Shown here: positions 53,901-62,013 of the stretch, in pieces | Numbering within the stretch: the first letter of the stretch is position 1 | Layout: each line of letters opens with the position of its first letter | Origin: Desulfobulbus sp. | Lineage (GTDB): Bacteria > Desulfobacterota > Desulfobulbia > Desulfobulbales > Desulfobulbaceae | Reading direction: 5' to 3' | Length of the DNA stretch: 64,000 bases | Assembly: GCA_031280615.1 (NCBI GenBank) | Contig: JAITGO010000017.1 | Coordinates: 62,001 to 126,000 of the forward strand | The notes under the pieces: generated by a model | Databases searched by the model: none | Told to the model about the DNA's origin: nothing | Seen by the model: only the letters and a program-made list of their open reading frames with translations | Position numbers and translations under genes: made by a program

Positions 53901-54884
53901 ATGAACATCCCCGAACTTCTCTCCCTGGCCAGCGGTTATTGGAAACCTTGCACCCTGCACGCCGGGGTCGAACTGGACGTCTTCAGCCCGCTGGCGACCG
54001 CGCCCGTGACCGCGGCCGAGCTTGCCCGGCAGCTCCGGGTCGACAGTCGGGGCCTGGCCATGCTGCTGCATGCCCTGGTGGCCATGGAACTGCTGACCAA
54101 GGAGGGCGACCGCTTTGCCGCCACTCCGTTTAGCGCCGAACATCTGGCCCGGCAGTCCCCCGCGTACCTGGGCCACATCATCTTGCATCATCACCATTTG
54201 GTCGAAGGCTGGAGCAAGCTGGACGAGGCGGTGCGTAGCGGCGGGCCGGTCCGTAAGCGTTCCTCCCACCAGAGCGACGTGGCCGAGCGCGAGAGCTTCC
54301 TGCTCGGCATGTTCAACTTGGCGATGCAACTGGCGCCGAAAGTCGCCGCCGCTATCGACCTGAGCGGCCGCCGCCGACTGCTAGACCTGGCCGGCGGACC
54401 CGGCACCTATGCCATCCATTTTTGCCTGCGCAATCCGGAACTGAACGCGGTGGTGTTCGACCTGCCCACCACCCGTCCCCTGGCCGAGCAAACCATCGAC
54501 CGGTTCGATCTGGCCGGGCGCGTCCGCTTTGTCGGCGGCGACGCCGAGGCCGACTTTCTCGGCAGCGACTTCGGCGCGGTGTGGATCTCCCATCTCCTGC
54601 ACAGCGAAGGGCCGGAGGCAGGCGCGGCCATTGTCGCCAAGGCGGCCCAGGCCCTCGGCGAAGGCGGCGTGTTGTTCATCCAGGAGTTCATTCTGGACGA
54701 TACCCGGACCTCGCCGCTTCATTCCACGCTGTTTTCGCTGAACATGCTGATCGGCACCCCGGACGGGCAGGCGTACAGCCAGGAGGAGTTGGGGCACATG
54801 ATGCGACAGGCCGGGCTGCGGGAGGTGGTCCGGATTCCGGTCGATCTGCCCAACGGTGCCGGCATTCTGGTGGGGAAACGGTGA
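53901..54884 (+). CDS. SAM-dependent O-methyltransferase (acetylserotonin-MT-like)
   Basis: A 327-residue class I methyltransferase with an N-terminal winged-helix dimerisation domain (about residues 1-90: LATAPVTAAELARQLRVDSRGLAMLLHALVAMELL) and a catalytic domain with LLDLAGGPGTYAIHFC (SAM site), VVFDLP, and WISHLLHSEGPEAG containing the likely catalytic histidine. It probably methylates a hydroxylated aromatic or quinone-like molecule; the exact target is unknown. It ends the plus-strand cluster that begins with the amidohydrolase. Confidence 0.88.
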   Translation: MNIPELLSLASGYWKPCTLHAGVELDVFSPLATAPVTAAELARQLRVDSRGLAMLLHALVAMELLTKEGDRFAATPFSAEHLARQSPAYLGHIILHHHHLVEGWSKLDEAVRSGGPVRKRSSHQSDVAERESFLLGMFNLAMQLAPKVAAAIDLSGRRRLLDLAGGPGTYAIHFCLRNPELNAVVFDLPTTRPLAEQTIDRFDLAGRVRFVGGDAEADFLGSDFGAVWISHLLHSEGPEAGAAIVAKAAQALGEGGVLFIQEFILDDTRTSPLHSTLFSLNMLIGTPDGQAYSQEELGHMMRQAGLREVVRIPVDLPNGAGILVGKR

Positions 54885-55113
54885 AGCCAAGGCTAATCCA
54901 CATCTCAGAAGGAACCGTCACGAGCCTCGACGGATTCCATTCCGGCAGCAACAAGCTGCCCCAGTTGCGGGGCAGAGATGCTCTTGAGAACTACCCAAAA
55001 AGGAAGTAATGCTGGTCAACTGTTCCGGGGATGTTCAAATTGCTCCACATGCAGGGAAACAAAGTCAGTGACAGTGTCCACGTGAACATTGCCAATCGCA
55101 ACCATCGAATATA

Positions 55114-55413
55114 ATGACCGCAACATCAACCACACCCGGGCAATTCGGCACTTTGCGTCTGGTCGTTGCCTATTTTGGTCAAGCCAACCAGGCCGGCCGG
55201 TGGGATTGCGACTTCCTGGATGCCACCGGGCTACGGTTTCTGGAGACAATTTTTCCACGAACCGCCCGGTCCTTTTCTTCCGGGCTACAGACCGTCGGGT
55301 GTGAAACATTGTCATTGAGACGTTTGCTCCTCGGTTCCTTACCGAGGGCGGCGCGGCGGCTCACCCCAGCAGAACATCTCCGCATCACCTGGAAGGAGAT
55401 GGAAACTGAGTAG
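55114..55413 (+). CDS. Short BrxE-like reading frame
   Basis: A 99-residue frame whose first half (LRLVVAYFGQANQAGRW, then DCDFLDATGLRFLETIFPRTA) resembles the N-terminus of BrxE-family proteins from BREX phage-defence loci, by remembered pattern (L-RL-LVG-YLG...FL.PVFPRT). BrxE proteins are roughly twice this length, and the second half here does not match, so it may be a truncated or diverged relic. No good ribosome site was seen. It ends two bases before the DUF4062 gene, which could be its partner. No other BREX gene is in the window. Confidence 0.4.
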   Translation: MTATSTTPGQFGTLRLVVAYFGQANQAGRWDCDFLDATGLRFLETIFPRTARSFSSGLQTVGCETLSLRRLLLGSLPRAARRLTPAEHLRITWKEMETE

Positions 55414-55415
55414 CA

Positions 55416-57203
55416 ATGGCCGCATCAATGAGCAAATCCCTTATCTTCCTCAGCAGCGTGCAAAAGGAACTGGCCGCCGAACGGCGGGCGGTCAAGGACT
55501 TCATCGACAACAATCCGCTGCTCAGCCGTTTTTTCACGGTCTTTCTATTTGAAACCCTGCCGGCCTCCGGCAGACGGGCCGATGAGATCTATCTTCAGGA
55601 GGTTGACCACTGTGTGCTCTACATCGGCCTCTTGGGCAATAGTTACGGATTTGAGGACAGTGAGGGGATTTCTCCCACCGAGCGGGAGTTTGACCGGGCC
55701 ACTGCGACCGGTAAGGAACGGCTGATTTTCGTCTTCGGCAGCGACGACACCGCCCGCCACCCGAAGATGCAACAGTTGGTGCGCAAGGTCGGCGACCAGG
55801 TGGTTCGGCGTCGAGTCAACTCCATACCCGAGTTGACCGCCTCCATTTATGCCAGCTTGGTCAATTTTCTCGAACGCAACGGCGATATTCGCACCCTGCC
55901 TTTTGATGCGGCCGGCTGTTCCCGCGCTACCCTGGATGATCTTTCGTCCGAGAAAATGCGCTGGTTTCTCAGCCGGGCCAAGCTGCAGCGCAACTTTGCC
56001 CTGCCCGAGACCACCGCCCCGGCCGATCTGCTCACTCACCTCAACCTGCTTGAGGGCGGCACCCCTTCCCATGCGGCGATCCTGCTGTTTGGCAAGGCAC
56101 CGCAGCGCTTTCTCCTTTCCTCCGAGGTGAAATGCGCCCATTTTCACGGCACCGAGCTACGCAAGCCGATCCCCTCCTATCATATCTACAAGGGCACCGT
56201 TTTTGAACTGGCCGATCAGGCGATGGATTTCGTCATGTCCAAGCTCGATCGCATGGTGGGGGCACGGGAGCGGGGACCGCAGGCGCCGGTGAGCTACGAG
56301 ATTCCCCAACCGGTGGTGGCCGAGGCCCTGGTCAATGCCATTGCCCACCGCGATTACACCAGCAACGCCAGCGTGCAGGTGATGCTCTTTGCCGATAGGC
56401 TGGAAATTTGGAACCCCGGTGAACTGCGACCGCCCCTGAGTCTGGCTAGCCTCACTCGGCCCCACCCCTCCATCCCCACCAACCCGCTGATTGCCGAGCC
56501 GTTGTTTCTGGCTCACTACATTGAAAAAGTCGGTTCCGGTACTCTGGAGATGGCCGAACTGTGCAAGGCCGCCGGTTTGCGTCCACCGGAATTTCGGCTC
56601 GATATGGGCTGTTTCATCCTCACCCTTTGGCGTCCGGAAAAGAGCGGCAAAGCCGAGGCAATCACCACCGGACAAGTTGACGGGCAAGTTACCGGACAAG
56701 TGACCGGAGAAGTCAGCGAGCAAGTCCGTCGTCTGCTGGCGGTCTGCGAAGGTGCTCTCAGCCGGCAGGAATTGCAGGAACGGCTAGGACTGCGCCACCG
56801 CGACAGCTTCCAGCACAACTACTTGCAGCCAGCCCTGGAAGCCGGGTTGATTGAAATGACCATCCCGGACAAACCAAACAACAGCAAACAACGGTATCGC
56901 CTGAAAATAACCGGGCAAGTTACCGGGCAACTATCCGGGCAAGTGACCGGTGAAGTCACCGGGCAAGTCCGTCGTCTGCTGGCGGTCTGCGAAGGTACTC
57001 TCAGGCGCCAGGAATTGCAGGAACGGCTAGGGCTGCGCCACCGTGACAGTTTTCAGCACCATTACCTGCAACCGGCCCTGGAGGCCGGGTTGATCGAAAT
57101 GACCATTCCGGACAAACCCCGCAGCAGTAAGCAACAGTATCGTCTCACCGAGAAAGGGCGACTTCTGCTGGCTGCTCCTGATTCGCAGGAGCGCGCTCAA
57201 TGA
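55416..57203 (+). CDS. DUF4062 domain protein with HATPase-like domain and duplicated winged-helix tail
   Basis: A 595-residue protein. Residues about 7-105 are a DUF4062 domain (KSLIFLSSVQKELAAERRAV, HCVLYIGLLGNSYG), a TIR-like fold. The middle (about 175-405) resembles RecG-related/Schlafen-AlbA ATP-binding proteins; EALVNAIAHRDYTSNASVQV and DRLEIWNPGEL form the HATPase_c_4 signature. The tail has two copies (417-497, 498-578) of a TGQVTGQV-repeat linker plus a winged-helix domain. The combination looks like a defence or regulatory protein; its target is not known. ATG 55416 has GGAAGGAG upstream; ATG 55428 is an alternative. Confidence 0.85.
   Translation: MAASMSKSLIFLSSVQKELAAERRAVKDFIDNNPLLSRFFTVFLFETLPASGRRADEIYLQEVDHCVLYIGLLGNSYGFEDSEGISPTEREFDRATATGKERLIFVFGSDDTARHPKMQQLVRKVGDQVVRRRVNSIPELTASIYASLVNFLERNGDIRTLPFDAAGCSRATLDDLSSEKMRWFLSRAKLQRNFALPETTAPADLLTHLNLLEGGTPSHAAILLFGKAPQRFLLSSEVKCAHFHGTELRKPIPSYHIYKGTVFELADQAMDFVMSKLDRMVGARERGPQAPVSYEIPQPVVAEALVNAIAHRDYTSNASVQVMLFADRLEIWNPGELRPPLSLASLTRPHPSIPTNPLIAEPLFLAHYIEKVGSGTLEMAELCKAAGLRPPEFRLDMGCFILTLWRPEKSGKAEAITTGQVDGQVTGQVTGEVSEQVRRLLAVCEGALSRQELQERLGLRHRDSFQHNYLQPALEAGLIEMTIPDKPNNSKQRYRLKITGQVTGQLSGQVTGEVTGQVRRLLAVCEGTLRRQELQERLGLRHRDSFQHHYLQPALEAGLIEMTIPDKPRSSKQQYRLTEKGRLLLAAPDSQERAQ
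56664..57149 (+). repeat. Internal 243-bp tandem duplication in the DUF4062 gene
   Basis: Copy 1 (56664-56906) and copy 2 (56907-57149) align at a fixed offset of 243 bases (81 codons) with high identity, including the block CAAGTCCGTCGTCTGCTGG at 56721 and 56964. Within each copy the GQV segment is a smaller repeat of about 12-15 bases. Differences are mostly silent, so the copies diverged under selection for protein sequence. Confidence 0.93.
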
Positions 57204-57435
57204 TCGCCAGTCCCTCTCCTTACCGCATGCCCTCAAGGAAGTATTCATAGCCTTTGACAAACCCACTCGCAATTGCCTGGCAGGCGTAACCCCGATGCTC
57301 TCTCAAGACAAAGCGGCTCCTTCGGAGTCCTTACTGCAAACAGCTCGATTGTCCTTTGTCAACTGAGGCGGAACAGTCAACATCCTGTTTTTTCGATGTG
57401 TTATCAAAAAAATACCCCAGGAAGACAGCCGGGCC
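57204..57435. other. Gap between the DUF4062 gene and a small minus-strand gene
   Basis: A 232-base spacer between convergent genes, lower in GC than the flanks. No gene, tRNA or terminator with a U tract was recognised; a short stem (GCTCC/GGAGT near 57315-57330) is present. Confidence 0.5.
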
Positions 57436-57726
57436 TCAATGAACCGAAAAACTCCTCCAGTGGATTCTGAGCCACCGCATCACCTCGTGCTGGCTGCGGA
57501 TTTCCGTGGGCAGGTGGTCGTGGAGCAGTTTTTCCACCCTGTTGCCGAAACCGTCCACCCCGTATGCCAGGTGGCTGGCCAGTTGATTGATGAGATACAG
57601 CATTTCCCGGCCTTCTTTCCTGTTGAACGCGGTGGTATCCGGCGAGCCGGATATGCGGGAATCGTCCCGTTCGTACCGCGACCAGTCATATTCATAGGCA
57701 AGATCGGATTTCTCGAATGTTTCCAT
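57436..57726 (-). CDS. Hypothetical 96-residue protein
   Basis: I recognise no family. The first third is acidic and tyrosine-rich (EKSDLAYEYDWSRYERDDS). The rest looks helical (REMLYLINQLASHLAYGVDGFGNRVEKLLHDHL) and ends with a basic, tryptophan-containing segment. It is supported by an ideal ribosome site (AGGAGG eight bases before ATG 57726). It is a soluble protein on the edge of the accessory region; its size and helical core would fit a small regulator or antitoxin-like protein, but nothing proves it. Confidence 0.6.
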   Translation of the reverse strand: METFEKSDLAYEYDWSRYERDDSRISGSPDTTAFNRKEGREMLYLINQLASHLAYGVDGFGNRVEKLLHDHLPTEIRSQHEVMRWLRIHWRSFSVH

Positions 57727-57960
57727 GCCAGCACCTCCTGCAAGGGAAGAAAGGGACAGGTTGAGTCGGTTGTTCCCTTACTCTAAGCACCAAATGGCAT
57801 TTGTCGCCTCCGCCGGCTCTAGCCACCGATTCCAGAGATTGTCTGCCGATGTCCATGCCATCCCGCCACCCGCTGCGAGCAATGAAGCCCTTGACGTCCG
57901 TCGCGTTTTCCGGTAACTCCTCGCGCTTGTTTTCTCCCCCGCATGCTTCAGGATATCGAT

Positions 57961-58521
57961 ATGCCAACCGTGATCACCCACATGGCCGTTCCCTTGGCCG
58001 TCGGCCTCGGGCTCGGCCGCCGCATCGTGCCCGGACCGCTGCTTGCCTGCGGCGTGGTGGCCTCCATGCTGCCCGACCTCGATGTGGTCGGCTTCAAGTT
58101 GGGCATCGCCTACGCCGCCGACCTGGGGCACCGGGGCTTCAGCCACTCCATCGTCTTTGCCCTGGCAATCGCGGCGCTCGCCGCGCCCATCCTGCGCCGG
58201 TTCCGGGTGCCCTGGAGCGCAAGCTTCTGGTTTTTGTTGTTCGCCATCGTTTCGCATGCCCTGCTGGACGCCTGCACCACCGGCGGCAAAGGCGTGGCCC
58301 TGTTCTGGCCCTTCTCGGGCCATCGTTTTTTCGCGCCGTACCAGGTGATCGAGGTCAGCCCCTTGAGCATCGCCCGCTTCATGTCCGGCCGGGGCATCGC
58401 CGTGCTGCTGTCCGAGTTGTATTGGGTCTGGATGCCGTCGGCCGCGCTCGGCGCTCTCCTGTTTTGCGGCCGCCGGCTCATGTGCCGCCCCAGCCGCTCC
58501 TGCTGTTCGCCCCGAACCTGA
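57961..58521 (+). CDS. YdjM-like inner membrane metal-dependent hydrolase family protein
   Basis: A 186-residue membrane protein of the YdjM (LexA-regulated, DUF457-type) family. PTVITHMAVPLAVGLGLGRRI, MLPDLDVVGF and HRGFSHSIVFAL contain the His/Asp residues thought to bind metal, and SHALLDACTTGGKGVALFWPFSG continues the motif set. Four or so hydrophobic helices are seen. The start at 57961 was favoured by AGGA eight bases upstream; an ATG at 57943 is in frame. The function is unknown; E. coli ydjM is SOS-induced. Confidence 0.85.
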   Translation: MPTVITHMAVPLAVGLGLGRRIVPGPLLACGVVASMLPDLDVVGFKLGIAYAADLGHRGFSHSIVFALAIAALAAPILRRFRVPWSASFWFLLFAIVSHALLDACTTGGKGVALFWPFSGHRFFAPYQVIEVSPLSIARFMSGRGIAVLLSELYWVWMPSAALGALLFCGRRLMCRPSRSCCSPRT

Positions 58522-58555
58522 CCCTGCCCACCGCGTCCCGTGCGATTGTGCCGGA

Positions 58556-59908
58556 TCACCGCTCTTCCAGGCCGTAGGCCTTGATCTTGCGCCAGAGGGT
58601 GGTGCGGGGGATGTCGAGGATCTGGGCGGTGATGCCCTTGTTGTAGTTGGTGCTGGCCAGGACCTTGGCGATATAGCGCCGTTCCATCGCCTCCAGGGTC
58701 AGCAGGCCGTCGCCTTCCAGGGTATCGAATTCCAGGTCCTGAAGATCGCCGGGAAGGTCCTGGGGGCCGATTTCGTTGCCGTCGGTCAGGGCCACGGCTC
58801 GCTCGACAATATTCTCCAACTCGCGGACATTGCCGGGAAAACTGTAATTGCACAGGATGTCCAGGGCCTGCGGCTGGATGCCGCCAACCTGTTTGTGGAA
58901 GGCCAGGCTGTACTTCTCGATGAAGAACCGGACCAGAAGCGGGATGTCCTCCCGCCGCTGGGCCAGCATGGGCAGGTGGATGGTGACCACGTTGAGGCGG
59001 AAATAGAGGTCCTCGCGGAAGGCGCCCACTTCCACCTCGTGCTTGAGGTCCTTGTTGGTGGCGGCGATGATGCGGATGTCCAGCTCGATCGGTTTGGTGC
59101 CGCCGACCCGCAGGATTTCCCGTTCCTGGATCACGTGGAGCAGCTTCACCTGCATCGCCAGCGGCATTTCGCCGATTTCGTCGAGGAAAACCGTGCCGCC
59201 GGCGGCGGACTCCAGCAAGCCCACCTTGGTGGCGGTGGCGCCGGTGAAGGCGCCGCGCTCGTAGCCGAACAGCTCGCTGTTGATCAGCTCGTCGGTGAAG
59301 CCGCCGCAGTTGAAGGCCACGAACGGCTGGTCCTTTTTCGGGCTCAACTGGTGGATGGCCCTGGCCACCAGGGCCTTGCCGGTGCCGCTGCCGCCCTGGA
59401 CGAGCACGTTGCAGTCCACCGGCGCCACCTTGCGAATCAGGGCGAACAGCTCCTGGATAGCCGGGCTGTTGCCGACGATCGCACTCAGGCCCGCTTCACC
59501 CTTGAGCGCCTCGCGCAGGCGCCGGTTCTCCCGGCGCATGGCGATTTTTTCCCGCACGCTTTGCACCATGAGCCTGATCTCGGCCAGGTTGACCGGCTTG
59601 ACCACGTAGTGGAAAGCGCCGCCGCGGATGGCCTCGACCGCGCTTTCCACGCTCTTGGAGCCGGTGACGACGATCACCTCGGTCTCGACGCACAAGGCCT
59701 TGACGCGCCGGAGGATCTCCAGGCCGTCGATATCCGGCAGTCGTAAATCCAACAGCACGATATCGAAGGGTTCTTGCATCGTTCGTTCCAAAAAGGAACG
59801 GCCGATGATGAAAGCCTCGGTCGCAAACCCCTCCTTGGTCAGGGCCTGGCCCAGCCGGCGGCAGACAATCTCCTCGTCGTCGACAATCGCAATCCGCAGC
59901 TTGTTCAT
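58556..59908 (-). CDS. Sigma-54-dependent response regulator (NtrC family)
   Basis: A 450-residue activator. Receiver domain with Asp54 (LLDLRLPD) and Lys in VVKPVN; AAA+ domain (about 140-375) with the sigma-54 contact loop GAFTGA and Walker B FLDEIGEMP; a Fis-type helix-turn-helix at the end (AQILDIPRTTLWRKIKAYGL). Walker A reads GGSGTGKA (172-179) rather than the usual GESGTGKE. It should act at the nearby -24/-12 promoter and at the palindromes upstream of the stress-protein operon. The start at 59908 overlaps the kinase stop by ATGA. Confidence 0.94.
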   Translation of the reverse strand: MNKLRIAIVDDEEIVCRRLGQALTKEGFATEAFIIGRSFLERTMQEPFDIVLLDLRLPDIDGLEILRRVKALCVETEVIVVTGSKSVESAVEAIRGGAFHYVVKPVNLAEIRLMVQSVREKIAMRRENRRLREALKGEAGLSAIVGNSPAIQELFALIRKVAPVDCNVLVQGGSGTGKALVARAIHQLSPKKDQPFVAFNCGGFTDELINSELFGYERGAFTGATATKVGLLESAAGGTVFLDEIGEMPLAMQVKLLHVIQEREILRVGGTKPIELDIRIIAATNKDLKHEVEVGAFREDLYFRLNVVTIHLPMLAQRREDIPLLVRFFIEKYSLAFHKQVGGIQPQALDILCNYSFPGNVRELENIVERAVALTDGNEIGPQDLPGDLQDLEFDTLEGDGLLTLEAMERRYIAKVLASTNYNKGITAQILDIPRTTLWRKIKAYGLEER

Positions 59909-61395
59909 ACGCTCCCCCAAGGCAGGTCGTTGCAGGAATTCCGAGCCACATGGGGCAGGAGCACGGTGAAGGTGGCGCCACAGCCCGGTTCGCTGTGCAC
60001 CGCGAGGGTGCCGCCGTGGCGCTTGACAATCGAATAGCTCACCGCCAGCCCCAGGCCGGTGCCCTTGCCGACCTCCTTGGTCGTAAAGAAGGGCTCGAAG
60101 ATTTTATGCTGTATTTCCTCGGGGATACCCTTGCCGTGATCCTGCACCGCGAAACTGAGGAAGCCCGGCCGGTCGGCATGCTCGACCCGCAGGAGGATGG
60201 TCTCGCCTTGGGGCGAGGCCTGGATGGCGTTGAGCAGGAGGTTGGTGAACACCTGCTGGAGATTGGCCAGGTTGCCGCAAATGGGCGGCAGGCCGGGGAC
60301 GATCGATGTTTCAAATTGCATCCCCACGGTCTTGAACTGGTTTTTCACCAGATCGACGCTGCTGGCGACGATCCGCTCCGGCGCAAGCTCGCTGAACACC
60401 GGTTTCTCGGTCCGGCTGAAGTCGAGCAGGTTCTTGACGATGCCCGCCGCCCGTTCGGCCTGGGTGAGGATGTCGGCCAACATCTCCATGTTTTCCGCCT
60501 CGGTTGTGCCCTCCAGCTCTTCCTTGAGGCTGTCGGCGGTGAGGACGATGTTGTTGATCGGGTTGTTCAGCTCGTGGGCGATGCCGGCGGTGAAGGTGCC
60601 GATGGCCGCGATCTTGCGGGCCTGGATCAGGTCTTCCTGGTGGATCTCCAGCTCCCTGGCCATTCGGTTGAAGGCCTCGATCAGGCCGGAAATCTCCTCC
60701 AGGCGGACGCCGTCGTAGTGGATCGGGCTGAAATCGCCCCGGCCCACCGCGCGGGTGGTGCCGGTGATCACGTTTAACGGGCGCAACAGCCCCCGGGAGA
60801 TCAGCAGGACCACGGGCAGCATCAGGGCTAGGAAAATGAGCAGGAAGGCGAAGGGCAGGGCGGAGATGCGCAAGATGGCGGCGTGGATGCGGGCGCGTTT
60901 GATCTCGCGGAAGCGGTCGGCCTCGCCGGTGAGCTGCTTGCCAAGGCTGCGCAGCCGGTCCGGCGAATTGCCGTTGCCGGCACCCAGGCGTTCCATGGTG
61001 GCGCGATAATCCGCCAGCTTGCCGACGAAGGCCGTAAACGATTCGCGGCCCACCAACCGGGTGAGGTCCGGGGAGAGGCCGGCGGCCAGGGCGTCGATCC
61101 GGTCCAGATATTCCTTGCTCTCCTGCAGGCTCTGGCGGTCGCCGTAGATGAAGAAATTCTTCTCGAAGCGCCGGGCCTCGAGAATGTCGTTGAGCAAATC
61201 GTCGTAGCGTTCGCTGAGCAGCAGCCGTTCCTTGAGGGTGCCGATGTTCCACAAATTGAGCGCGCTTAGGGCCATGATCGAGAGAAAGGCCGCCGAGAAC
61301 ACGGTGAGGATCTTGCCCTTGATCGATCCGGGATTGACCAGCCGCCACCCCGCCCGTACCGCCTGCCGCGCCAGTGCGCCCATATCCGTTGCCAT
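59905..61395 (-). CDS. Sensor histidine kinase with HAMP domain
   Basis: A 496-residue kinase. Two membrane helices (about residues 26-48 and 175-197) enclose a helical periplasmic sensor of about 125 residues. A HAMP domain follows ([23 protein letters not shown]), then His274 in [33 protein letters not shown] and [18 protein letters not shown]. The family resembles NtrB/ZraS-type kinases that pair with sigma-54 activators. GGAGAGG precedes the ATG at 61395. It is translated before, and coupled to, the response regulator gene. Confidence 0.94.
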   Translation of the reverse strand: MATDMGALARQAVRAGWRLVNPGSIKGKILTVFSAAFLSIMALSALNLWNIGTLKERLLLSERYDDLLNDILEARRFEKNFFIYGDRQSLQESKEYLDRIDALAAGLSPDLTRLVGRESFTAFVGKLADYRATMERLGAGNGNSPDRLRSLGKQLTGEADRFREIKRARIHAAILRISALPFAFLLIFLALMLPVVLLISRGLLRPLNVITGTTRAVGRGDFSPIHYDGVRLEEISGLIEAFNRMARELEIHQEDLIQARKIAAIGTFTAGIAHELNNPINNIVLTADSLKEELEGTTEAENMEMLADILTQAERAAGIVKNLLDFSRTEKPVFSELAPERIVASSVDLVKNQFKTVGMQFETSIVPGLPPICGNLANLQQVFTNLLLNAIQASPQGETILLRVEHADRPGFLSFAVQDHGKGIPEEIQHKIFEPFFTTKEVGKGTGLGLAVSYSIVKRHGGTLAVHSEPGCGATFTVLLPHVARNSCNDLPWGSV

Positions 61396-61417
61396 GTCCT
61401 CTCCTGTTCCATCTTTT

Positions 61418-61430
61418 TTTCATTTTGAAA
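61418..61430. promoter_or_regulatory. Upstream activator site 1, TTTCA-N3-TGAAA
   Basis: TTTCATTTTGAAA is a perfect 5-bp inverted repeat around TTT. It is 119 bases upstream of the -24 box and 23 bases before the kinase gene start, so it could affect both directions. It forms a pair with 61459-61471. Confidence 0.72.
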
Positions 61431-61458
61431 CAATTGCCGGCAAGCATACACGGGTTGG

Positions 61459-61471
61459 TTTCAAAATGAAA
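61459..61471. promoter_or_regulatory. Upstream activator site 2, TTTCA-N3-TGAAA
   Basis: TTTCAAAATGAAA repeats site 1 in inverted form with the same arms, its centre 41 bases away, close to four helical turns, so both lie on one face of the DNA. Together the two are a 14-bp inverted repeat of each other. Confidence 0.72.
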
Positions 61472-61535
61472 TATCGACGGCTTCCCACTGGCTCCATCTG
61501 AAGAGTAACATTCCGATAATTCTAGGATAATTTTA

Positions 61536-61552
61536 TTGGCATCCGGTTTGCT
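61536..61552 (+). promoter_or_regulatory. Sigma-54 (-24/-12) promoter of the stress-protein operon
   Basis: TTGGCATCCGGTTTGCT matches YTGGCACGNNNNTTGCW with the invariant GG (61538-61539) and GC (61550-61551) exactly ten bases apart. The ATG of the universal stress gene is 26 bases downstream, leaving room for a start of transcription near 61562 and the GAGGA ribosome site. Confidence 0.83.
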
Positions 61553-61577
61553 TTGCTGACTGTAAACGAGGAATGCA

Positions 61578-62012
61578 ATGGAAAGGATCTTAGTGGCAAT
61601 CGACGGCAGGCACGGGGCATGGGAGGCGCTTTCCCACGCCTGTTCTCTGGCCAAACGCATCCAGGTGCTGGTGTACGTGTTGCTGGTCATGCCGGCGGCA
61701 ATGGGCCAGGAACGGGCCACCGAGAAGAGCGGCCGGCAATCGGTCAGAAAGCGGCTGGAACTGCACCTGGCGGCGGCCAAGGCCGAGGGGCTCGCCATCA
61801 ATTATTTCATGACGGAGGGGCAGTATGAGGATGAGGTGATCAATTTCGTCAACCAGCACAAGATAGCGCTGCTGGTCCACGAGACCCGAGGCAAAGACGC
61901 TCGCTCGGCGGCGAGGGATGCCGCTGCGCTGCGAGCCCTCCGGCACCGGTTGACGTGCAAGCTGGAAGTGGTGGCGCCAATGAAAACCCTAGTTGCATAC
62001 CAAAGAGGATGA
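61578..62012 (+). CDS. Universal stress protein family protein
   Basis: A 144-residue UspA-fold protein: N-terminal RILVAIDGRHGAWEALSHACSLAK with the hydrophobic first strand and the Asp that contacts nucleotide; the middle helices; IALLVHETRGKD where ATP-binding members have GxxG motifs. The usual GSxxxxVxxxxxxPV loop is not evident, so nucleotide binding is doubtful. GAGGA precedes the ATG. It starts the sigma-54-driven operon; the permease gene begins one base after its stop. Confidence 0.85.
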   Translation: MERILVAIDGRHGAWEALSHACSLAKRIQVLVYVLLVMPAAMGQERATEKSGRQSVRKRLELHLAAAKAEGLAINYFMTEGQYEDEVINFVNQHKIALLVHETRGKDARSAARDAAALRALRHRLTCKLEVVAPMKTLVAYQRG

Positions 62013-62013
62013 C

